This document shows positions 7,546 to 12,292 of a DNA stretch of 12,292 bases, in pieces; positions within the stretch are counted from its first letter, which is position 1; every line of letters starts with the position of its first letter. The translations under genes were made by a program, and so were the position numbers. Location of the stretch: NCBI GenBank assembly GCA_955652025.1, contig CATPAO010000025.1:1-12292 (forward strand), in the 5' to 3' direction. The stretch comes from Casimicrobiaceae bacterium (GTDB lineage: Bacteria; Pseudomonadota; Gammaproteobacteria; Burkholderiales; Casimicrobiaceae). The notes below the pieces were generated by a model. It saw only the letters and a program-made list of their open reading frames with translations, searched no databases and was not told where the DNA came from.

Positions 7546-7935
7546 AGGGCAGACATCACCCGCGCGCGCGGCGCGTGGACCGAGAGCGGTTCGTGGGAAG
7601 GTATTCAGTGTCGTTCGCTGAACGTCTGTTACCTGACCGTCATCGGAACTGAGACTGTCGAGCCCTCTCGAGTTTTGTCGCAGGTGCCATTGAAGCGGGC
7701 CGCTGGGGCGCCCTTAAACGAATACCACGCGAGTACTATCGCAGCTGCTGTCGTCGGAATTTGCCGAATAGGTGGGAAGCTTGTCGGCCCCGCCGGGTCG
7801 GACAGCAACACTCACCTTGGCTGCCGGCATCGGTGTCGGCGCTTGTGATCGACGCGTCTGCACGCCGGCACAGGTTGCCTTTTCGTCCACGCGAGCAATC
7901 GGTTCGCGTCCAATGAGATCGAGGAGACGCATGCC
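7546..7935. other. 390-bp gap between permease and reductase genes
   Basis: No gene can be supported. A small plus-strand hairpin TCGAG-ccct-CTCGA (7658-7671) followed by GTTTT might weakly terminate transcription from the permease gene. Minus-strand frames at 7629-7811 and 7714-7989 look faintly protein-like in their lower parts (for example GAPAARFNGTCDKTREGS) but have no ribosome site or known family. They may be remnants or chance. Confidence 0.4.
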
Positions 7936-8565
7936 ATGGCCAGCTCGAACCCTTGTCTTGAGAAACAGTTTTACAACGCGCGCACGCACAGCGCCTGGAT
8001 CGACAAACCCGTTAGGGACGAAACGCTGCGCGAGCTATACGACGCGTCGAAATGGGGACCGACCAGTGCGAACGCTTCGCCAGCCCGCTTCGTATTCATT
8101 CGCACGGCGAAGGCGAAGGAACGACTCCGGCCCTCGCTGTCACCCGGAAACGTGGAGAAGACCATGAAGGCACCCATTACCGTCATCGTCGCTTACGACC
8201 TCCAATTTTATGAGAAGCTCCCAAAGCTATTTCCGCATAACCCAGCGATGCGCGATCTGTTCGCGGCCAACGCGTCGCTCATCGAAACGACCGCGCGCCG
8301 TAACTCATCGCTCCAAGGGGCGTATCTGATGCTCGCGGCCCGCGCGCTGGGGCTCGATTGCGGGCCGATGTCAGGGTTCGACAACGCGAAGCTGGACGAA
8401 GAGTTTTTCGGCGCGGGTAAGGAATGCGAAGGATGCGAGCAGGAGTTTTTCCCTGCGGGCCACGTGAAGTCCAATTTTCTGTGCAATCTCGGCTACGGCG
8501 ATCCGTCAAAACTGTTGCCGCGCAGTCCGCGTCTCGAATTCAACGAGGCATGCACATTAATGTAG
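7936..8565 (+). CDS. rutE: RutE/HadB-type malonic semialdehyde reductase (nitroreductase fold)
   Basis: A 209-aa cytosolic flavoprotein of the nitroreductase superfamily, RutE/HadB branch. Hallmarks are [12 protein letters not shown] (15-26), [21 protein letters not shown] (34-54), [13 protein letters not shown] (68-80), [10 protein letters not shown] (92-101), [30 protein letters not shown] (121-150) and [24 protein letters not shown] (177-200). RutE reduces malonic semialdehyde to 3-hydroxypropionate in the Rut uracil-degradation pathway, using FMN and NAD(P)H. Many homologues outside rut operons have unproven substrates. The ATG at 7936 has GAGGAG at 7921-7926. An ATG at 7931 is in another frame. 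A segment around 160-174 contains a Cys pair (C164-E-G-C167) before the conserved VKSNF. No other rut gene is nearby, so a role in pyrimidine breakdown is not supported by context. Confidence 0.88.
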   Translation: MASSNPCLEKQFYNARTHSAWIDKPVRDETLRELYDASKWGPTSANASPARFVFIRTAKAKERLRPSLSPGNVEKTMKAPITVIVAYDLQFYEKLPKLFPHNPAMRDLFAANASLIETTARRNSSLQGAYLMLAARALGLDCGPMSGFDNAKLDEEFFGAGKECEGCEQEFFPAGHVKSNFLCNLGYGDPSKLLPRSPRLEFNEACTLM

Positions 8566-8700
8566 GGCTGGCGCACGCAGGAATCGGATGATAGTGATAT
8601 CTGACACAGGAGCTTCATTGCGCGACTGTATCGCCGGCCCACGGCGTACCAAGTTGCGTCGCCTGATGGCACAGGCCATGAACGCTACCTCGAATATCGC

Positions 8701-8726
8701 CAATCCGGAAAATTGAAGCCGGATTG
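8701..8726. promoter_or_regulatory. 8-bp inverted repeat upstream of the dioxygenase gene, operator-like
   Basis: CAATCCGG (8701-8708) and CCGGATTG (8719-8726) form a perfect dyad around a 10-base AT-rich spacer. It ends 36 bp before the dioxygenase start. The size and perfect symmetry fit a site for a dimeric repressor or activator. A short mRNA hairpin is the alternative. No regulator gene is present in the window. Confidence 0.4.
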
Positions 8727-8762
8727 ACCAAAGGGGTTCGCTCGGGAACCAAAGGGACGGCA

Positions 8763-9116
8763 ATGGCGTATCTCGATGTGTCGCGTATCACGAGCTGGCA
8801 TGCGCATGTCTATTTCGACGCGGCCAGTCGCAATGCCGCCAGGGAATTTCGCGAAGTGGTGACTGCGCAATTTGGCAATAGGGTTCAGATGGGCCGCTTT
8901 CACGAGCGAGAGGTCGGACCCCATCCACGATGGAGCTATCAGATCGCATTTGCGCCGACTCAGTTTTCCGACGTCGTGGGTTGGCTTGCGCTCAATCACG
9001 GAGCGCTCGACGTGTTTGTGCATCCCAACACCGACAATGAACTGCGTGACCATCGGGACTGCGCACTTTGGCTCGGTCGAAGCCATCGGCTGGACCTTCG
9101 CGCGGTCGGCGGCTGA
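8763..9116 (+). CDS. DOPA 4,5-dioxygenase family protein
   Basis: A 117-aa small protein of the DOPA 4,5-dioxygenase family (PF08883 type), full length for the bacterial members. It opens with WHAHVYFD (12-19), continues with GRFHEREVGPHPRWSYQIAF (44-63), then LALNHGALDVFVHPNTDNELRDH (76-97) and LWLG (102-105). The conserved His positions (H13, H15, H54, H79, H87, H97) include the likely iron ligands. Characterised relatives cleave catechol rings extradiol; many bacterial copies have no known substrate. The ATG at 8763 was chosen because GGGA at 8754-8757 precedes it and the family N-terminus matches MAYLDVSRITSWHAHVYF. The longer frame from 8724 adds 13 unrelated residues and overlaps the dyad at 8701-8726. 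It follows the RutE-like gene by 197 bp on the same strand. Confidence 0.87.
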   Translation: MAYLDVSRITSWHAHVYFDAASRNAAREFREVVTAQFGNRVQMGRFHEREVGPHPRWSYQIAFAPTQFSDVVGWLALNHGALDVFVHPNTDNELRDHRDCALWLGRSHRLDLRAVGG

Positions 9117-9337
9117 GGGCCGGTCCCGCCGCATTGCTCATTTACCTTACCGACGGTGCTCGCGGCCGCAGGGCACGACGGTCCCAAACCGGGCCAAGAC
9201 CAGACATATGCTTCTCCAGGGGCGAACGTTCACGCGGCCGGCCGATTGCGGAGGAGGGCGAGGAGGATCGAGTTCGACCCCACCGGCGTCTCGCTGCCCC
9301 TGAGGCTCGGTGAGCCCGCCACTTCGTGCACACAATC
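9117..9337. other. intergenic region, nothing recognised
   Basis: GC-rich stretch between the dioxygenase stop and the minus-strand terminator. Several open frames exist on both strands, as expected at this GC content, but none has a ribosome site or recognisable protein. No clear terminator for the dioxygenase gene was seen. Confidence 0.5.
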
Positions 9338-9360
9338 AAAAAGGGGCGCTTGCGCGCCCC
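9338..9360 (-). terminator. rho-independent terminator reading leftward
   Basis: Read on the minus strand: GGGGCGC stem (9360-9354), loop GCAA, GCGCCCC (9349-9343), then TTTTT (9342-9338). This is seven G-C pairs with a tetraloop and an immediate T-run, a canonical intrinsic terminator. It lies 55 bp after the minus-strand stop codon at 9417-9415, so it marks the end of a leftward transcript. Confidence 0.8.
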
Positions 9361-9414
9361 AGACTTGCCGCCGGATCGAAGCGGTCGCGACGGCACTGCT
9401 GAACCTACGACCCC

Positions 9415-9608
9415 CTACTTGATCGCCTTATGTGCACCGCAAAATTCGGGATGCTGCGCCGCGTCCCCTTTCCCGCTCCGAATGGCGCGCGGGCCAATCA
9501 GGATGGACACTGCCTCATGGTGACCGCCAGCGCGCGGCCGACGTGCCTTGCTGATAAAAGTGACCCTTGTATCACGGCGCCCACAGCTAACTTGACGATC
9601 GGTTTCAT
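9415..9608 (-). pseudogene. possible small minus-strand gene, apparently frame-broken
   Basis: Two minus-strand frames together look like one small gene. The first starts at ATG 9608 with GAGG eight bases upstream and begins MKPIVKLAVGAV, hydrophobic like a signal or membrane start, but stops after 36 codons at 9498. The second is open from 9573 (and beyond) to TAG at 9417-9415. It reads protein-like, with VTFISKARRP, EAVSILIGPRAIRSGKGD and a closing HPEFCGAHKAIK, but has no good start of its own. A frame change near 9573 would join them into about 64 residues. The intrinsic terminator directly downstream supports a transcript ending here. I do not recognise the product; it may be a decayed gene or chance. 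Confidence 0.3.
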
Positions 9609-9641
9609 GAACGTGACCTCACGGCTGGCGCACACGCTCGC

Positions 9642-9669
9642 CGCGCGCCGGACGTTTGTCCGGCGCGCG
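9642..9669 (-). terminator. perfect 12-bp stem-loop after the repeat-protein gene
   Basis: CGCGCGCCGGAC (9642-9653) and GTCCGGCGCGCG (9658-9669) pair perfectly around GTTT. It lies 22 bp beyond the stop codon of the minus-strand 160-aa gene. There is no T-run on either side, so it may be a Rho-assisted or partial terminator, or an mRNA 3'-end protector, with the canonical terminator 282 bp further on. Confidence 0.55.
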
Positions 9670-9691
9670 CGAGACGGTGCGTCCGACACAA

Positions 9692-10174
9692 TTACTTCGA
9701 AGCGACAACATGCGATGGCGTGGCATTGTTGATCGGCTTCGCAACGACGAGCGTGTTGTTCGCTTCATCGGCCGGTACATTCGCGCCCGGGTGAAACGCC
9801 CATTCGCCCGAATTTGACGAGGCCGCCTGCATCTCCGCAAATCGTTGCGCGAACGGTTCCTTGCCTTCCGGATCGGCCGCCTTCGCCGTCAACGTCGGCT
9901 GCGTTTCCTGCCATCCCGACGAGTTCGACGATGCAGCCTGCATGTCGGCGAAGCGCTGCGAGAAAGACTCGTTGCCGACCGGATCCTGCGGCGTTTTGCC
10001 GAACTTCGGCGCCGCGTGGAACGTGTACGTGCCGGTGCCCGACAGCGCCTGGTACTGCTGCAACTGACTGGCGAACGCTTGCGCACCGCTGGGTGACTGC
10101 GCCGCGGCAACCGTCGCGGTGCCTAGCAAGACTGCTAATGCGGCAACCTTCAATTTGCTGCTCATGGTGCTCAT
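9692..10174 (-). CDS. exported 160-aa protein with an internal duplication, function unknown
   Basis: The start ATG at 10174 has AGGAG seven bases upstream. The longer frame to 10261 adds 29 residues with no ribosome site. Residues 1-25 form a signal peptide (SSKLKVAALAVLLGTATVAAA) with cleavage before Q26. The mature part contains two 25-residue copies, D64-W88 and D101-W125, each of the form DPxGxExFxQRFAxMQAASSNSxxW, identical at 18 of 25 positions and spaced 37 residues apart. An aromatic-x-FH motif (YTFH at 50-53, WAFH at 125-128) recurs beside the copies. The rest is Ala/Ser/Asn/Thr/Pro-rich and looks flexible. There are no cysteines and no catalytic motif. I do not recognise the family; it resembles the small secreted proteins common in Burkholderiales. 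A strong stem-loop follows the stop. It is divergent from the lipoprotein gene at 10536. Confidence 0.75.
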   Translation of the reverse strand: MSTMSSKLKVAALAVLLGTATVAAAQSPSGAQAFASQLQQYQALSGTGTYTFHAAPKFGKTPQDPVGNESFSQRFADMQAASSNSSGWQETQPTLTAKAADPEGKEPFAQRFAEMQAASSNSGEWAFHPGANVPADEANNTLVVAKPINNATPSHVVASK

Positions 10175-10535
10175 GGCTTGGCTCCTATAGTGATGAACGA
10201 ATAACGCGGTAGCGACACCTCGCGGTGCTCGCGTTCCATCTCTGGCCGCGTCGGAGAACATTCCAACGCGCAGCGATTACTGGCGCGTTGCACCACGTCA
10301 ATGCTCTGTTACGGCTGATATGGACGCGGGAGCGGCGAGGCACCAAGGCGCGAGCGAACGCGAATCGGGTTAGGAGGCCGACAGGTTGACGTGACGTCGG
10401 CCGAGGTGATGCAGAGGCTGACGCGTGAGCCCGAACGGCGTTGCATATGAAACGGATGGCATGGCTGCGCGCAATCGCGGCGCGACCGCCGCGCCCGATA
10501 GTGGCTCCGTCATTTCAAGCAATGGGGTACGACAC
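10175..10535. promoter_or_regulatory. divergent intergenic region with an inverted repeat
   Basis: This 361-bp stretch must carry the promoters of both the minus-strand repeat-protein gene and the plus-strand lipoprotein gene, but no convincing -35/-10 pair is visible. An inverted repeat GGCCGAC (10376-10382) / GTCGGCC (10396-10402) with a 13-base spacer lies roughly mid-way and could be an operator or RNA hairpin. A longer plus-strand frame from 10425 would extend the lipoprotein by 37 residues but would bury its signal peptide, so it is not accepted. Confidence 0.35.
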
Positions 10536-10658
10536 ATGAAGAAACTCAAGCATCTGATCATTCTCGTCATCGTCGCCTGGCTCGCGTCGGGGTGCGCGTC
10601 GCTGCCGTCAGCGGCGTCGTACGTGCCCTCGCCCTTCAGCGGCATGCACGGCCAGTAG
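10536..10658 (+). CDS. 40-aa small lipoprotein
   Basis: The ATG at 10536 is preceded by GGGG at 10524-10527. The 40-residue product starts with positively charged MKKLKH, then the hydrophobic LIILVIVAWL and a lipobox A17-S18-G19-C20. Signal peptidase II would cleave before Cys20, leaving a 21-residue lipidated peptide rich in Ser, Pro and Ala (ASLPSAASYVPSPFSGMHGQ). Very small lipoproteins of this kind occur in many proteobacteria, often with stress-linked or unknown roles; I cannot name this one. It is too short to hold a domain. It is divergent from the exported 160-aa protein, so the two may share regulation. Confidence 0.65.
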   Translation: MKKLKHLIILVIVAWLASGCASLPSAASYVPSPFSGMHGQ

Positions 10659-10918
10659 TTGCGTTTGCGTGCGAATCGAACGCAGGCACGACATCCCCGG
10701 ACCTCGCCGCTTGATGTCCCGTAAATGGGTCGGGTTGCAAGCCCCCGCAACCAGACTATCAAGAGTTTGCAGCGATGCAGGCCCTTCTAATTTTGGGGCT
10801 GTGACGGATTTGTGCCAAACGCGGCGACCCCGGGGCGTCGCCAGATTGAATCTGGAATCCGGCTACCTGCGGCCTAGCGTGGCCTTATGTTGCGGTTTGG
10901 CCTCGTCGTTCTTGATCA
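10659..10918. other. intergenic region with several inverted repeats
   Basis: No gene supported. Dyads seen are GGTTGC/GCAACC (10733-10738 and 10747-10752, 8-base loop), GGCGAC/GTCGCC (10823-10828 and 10837-10842) and the near-palindrome CCAGATT-G-AATCTGG (10841-10855). The first could be a weak terminator for the lipoprotein gene, though no T-run follows. A 117-codon plus-strand frame starting at 10669 has no ribosome site or known similarity. Confidence 0.4.
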
Positions 10919-11107
10919 TCACAGGGACGGCCAAGCGAGCGTGCAGATCAAGAGAAGTTTGTCTGGATTATCAAGCGCGTGGTCCAAGGCATCGACCAAA
11001 AGTTTGGAACACTCCGCAATGAATTCGCCGTAAAGGCTTTCACGCTTTCGAGTCTCGGCGCCGACTACTTCGCGCCTGCCCAAGAACTGCGGACGATGCG
11101 TTGGCAT
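10919..11107 (-). pseudogene. fragment of an uncharacterised conserved protein
   Basis: A 62-codon minus-strand frame. Residues about 11-50 (RREVVGAETRKRESLYGEF, then IAECSKLLVDALDHALDNPDKLL) resemble a conserved cytoplasmic segment of a family of uncharacterised proteobacterial proteins, in which an ESLYxEFI...LLVDAL block follows N-terminal membrane helices. In that family, as I recall it, the block continues with a helix like LLPxYALLNRIRL. Here the frame departs into ICTLAWPSL and stops, and no membrane helices precede it. Start and end therefore look truncated. The family assignment is from memory and moderate at best; a decayed remnant is the simplest reading. Confidence 0.4.
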
Positions 11108-11161
11108 CGTGACAGTTCTCCGGTAAATCGCTCGTCGCCAACATCGACCCCAACCGCCGGC

Positions 11162-11341
11162 CTAGTCGACAGAATCAAACGTCGAAGAACGCCACTGCGC
11201 AGAGCAAATCATTTCGTAGTCGACGCCCGACTCGTCGGTCGCATCCTCCCACGCATCTTCGTCGAGGACGGACGCGTGGACGTTCGCGTTCAGTATTGTC
11301 AGCTCCTCTTCGCCAAAATCAAGCATATGTGGTCGGCTCAT
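11162..11341 (-). CDS. 59-aa very acidic protein, function unknown
   Basis: The minus-strand ATG at 11341 has GGAGG four bases upstream (11350-11346), the best ribosome site in this part of the window. The 59-residue product has 15 Asp/Glu against two Arg and no Lys, with an acidic core LDEDAWEDATDESGVDYE (26-43). It has one Cys (46) and two Trp, and no signal peptide or membrane segment. Such charge suggests a nucleic-acid mimic, an antitoxin-like partner or a chaperoned small protein, but no motif decides this. The fragment at 10919-11107 lies 54 bp downstream on the same strand. A longer frame reaching 11410 lacks a ribosome site. Could be a real orphan gene or the 3' end of a decayed one. 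Confidence 0.5.
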   Translation of the reverse strand: MSRPHMLDFGEEELTILNANVHASVLDEDAWEDATDESGVDYEMICSAQWRSSTFDSVD

Positions 11342-11786
11342 GATGCCTCCAGTTGAACAATCGTTTGGGCGAACGCTGTTGCTTACCCGCATACCCTGAA
11401 TATGAGGCACAACGGTTGCCTGCGAGTTACGAGTAACGCGACTTCCATTTCAGGTGAAGCACGACACGTCGCGAATGACTAGCCGGCTAACGACGCGAGC
11501 GCTCGACCCTCCGCCGAATCGTCCGGCCAAAAATGGCAGTGAGTCCGGCGCGGTTATGAGGGCCGCCGCGGCACAGGCAGGGATGTACGTAGGTGCTTTT
11601 GAGTCGGCTCTGTGTTGCATCGACGCGCAGTGCCGCGCCATTCGTCGCCGATGCCACGGGGCTGCACACGTAGCAACAAGGCTCGCGCTACTGAGATCCT
11701 TCGTCCGGTTTAGTATCAGGTTCAACTTCTGTCTGGAGCTTTCAAAGGACGTTGTTGAACGGTCCGACCAGCTCGAATACCGACAG
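11342..11786. other. region without a supported gene
   Basis: A plus-strand frame runs from 11454 into the cydB fragment, but its first 110 codons (Ser/Arg/Ala/Cys-rich, with Cys-Cys and Arg runs) resemble no protein and have no good ribosome site. It looks like a chance extension. The 5' two-fifths expected of a cydB gene are not present upstream in any frame I read. Nothing else was recognised. Confidence 0.45.
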
Positions 11787-11954
11787 GGCACCGCCCTGTT
11801 CGCGGCGTTTCCTCTCGCGTTCGCGATCATCATGCCGGCGCTCTACTTCCCGATCCTCGCGCTGCTCGGTCTCATCTTCCGCGGCGTCGCGTTCGGGTTC
11901 CGGCCGACCGCGCGGACGACGCGGAGGCGCTGGGACCGGGCGTTCTTCGGGGGT
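11787..11954 (+). pseudogene. cydB: fragment of cytochrome bd oxidase subunit II (cydB/cioB)
   Basis: A 56-codon stretch reads GTALFAAFPLAFAIIMPALY, then FPILALLGLIFRGVAFGFRP and RRRWDRAFFGG. It matches the membrane segment after the conserved GNETWLVLGG of CydB/CioB, the second membrane subunit of the cytochrome bd quinol oxidase. Both flanks are wrong: upstream, WLVLGG is replaced by SDQLEYRQ, and downstream the frame becomes KPSLAQFASPLSAF and stops at 12000-12002. The usual Glu in VAFEFR is Gly here, one transition away. Intact CydB is about 330-380 aa, so only roughly 15% remains. No cydA remnant is visible. It is a non-functional relic, probably left by a deletion or rearrangement. Confidence 0.75.
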
Positions 11955-12002
11955 CTCAAACCATCACTGGCCCAGTTTGCGTCGCCTCTAAGCGCGTTCT
12001 AG

Positions 12003-12292
12003 AGGGTCGACTTTTGCGACGACCGTATAGGCGGCCGTTCGCACTGATTCGAAACGTCATTTTCAACGATTTTCAACATGCGGTGTGTCTGAATCAGGCG
12101 TCGCTCCCACTGACGCGGATTATCAATTCAGCGCCGGTGGCCTAAATTTATCCTAGCTACTTTCCGGCGCAAAAATGGGGTTCGGGTAATTCGCCCCGCT
12201 GACGTGCCAACATGACACAGGCGCCGCCTCTGTGGGAGAGGCAGCGCCGGTCGCGTAGTCCTACTTACGTGGAGTGGAGCGAAGCGGGGAAC
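12003..12292. repeat. non-coding right edge with a series of inverted repeats
   Basis: No gene supported. Structures in order: a nested dyad TGAAT...ATTCA (12090-12094, 12126-12130) enclosing GCGTC/GACGC (12098-12102, 12112-12116); GCGCCGG/CCGGCGC (12131-12137, 12164-12170); and GGCGC-c-GCCTC paired with GAGGC-a-GCGCC (12220-12230, 12238-12248), ten pairs around one mismatch. CAGCGCCGGT occurs twice, at about 12129-12138 and 12242-12251. No T-run follows the stems, so they are not ordinary terminators. Confidence 0.5.

Noticed and set aside
7658..7680. Terminator after the TauE/SafE gene
   Set aside because: A five-pair stem followed by only four T is too weak to call and lies over 110 bp from the stop codon.
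7629..7989. Minus-strand small gene in the gap before the RutE-like gene
   Set aside because: Some peptide stretches look protein-like, but there is no ribosome site, the frame would have to change, and no family is recognised.
10669..11022. 117-codon plus-strand frame
   Set aside because: No ribosome site, unusual composition, and it overlaps the more convincing minus-strand conserved fragment.
11602..11640. Insertion-sequence end resembling GGCTCTGTTGCA
   Set aside because: Only a loose match; no paired inverted repeat, target duplication or transposase remnant was found nearby.

Overview
The window is high-GC bacterial chromosome. Gene content and codon use suggest a betaproteobacterium of the Burkholderiales, probably Burkholderiaceae. 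The main clues are a branched-chain-type ABC transporter set, a RutE-type reductase, a DOPA-dioxygenase-like protein, a TonB-C/TolA-like protein and small secreted proteins of a style common in that group. This is inference from protein resemblance only. No rRNA, tRNA, CRISPR array, intact insertion sequence or phage gene was seen.

Layout. (1) 1-714: the 3' end of a gene for an envelope protein with an Ala/Arg/Glu pentapeptide-repeat helix (15-bp tandem repeats) and a TonB-like C-terminal domain. (2) About 939-6710: one plus-strand transcription unit. It has a possible promoter, a candidate 32-codon leader ORF, a DUF1445 putative hydro-lyase, then livK-livH-livM-livG-livF-type genes for a hydrophobic/amino-acid ABC importer. 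The substrate-binding protein gene carries a single-base frameshift near its 3' end, and the four genes after it are intact. (3) 6835-9116: three plus-strand metabolic or transport genes: a TauE/SafE permease, a RutE/HadB-type nitroreductase-fold reductase and a DOPA 4,5-dioxygenase-like protein. The last is preceded by an 8-bp inverted repeat that could be an operator. (4) 9338-10174: a minus-strand stretch with an exported 160-aa protein built on an internal duplication, a strong stem-loop, a possible broken small gene and a canonical intrinsic terminator. (5) 10536-10658: a 40-aa lipoprotein gene, divergent from the 160-aa gene. (6) 10659-12292: gene-poor and decayed, with a fragment of an unnamed conserved protein, a very acidic 59-aa ORF, a short fragment of cytochrome bd oxidase subunit II (cydB/cioB) and a run of inverted repeats at the right edge.

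The coherent functional unit is the hydro-lyase plus importer operon. The importer would take up a small amino-acid-like or hydrophobic substrate and the hydro-lyase could act on it, but the substrate cannot be read from sequence. I found no convincing new defence or mobile system. The most useful leads are the livK frameshift, the coupled leader ORF, the duplicated exported protein, the operator-like dyad before the dioxygenase and the gene remnants on the right.
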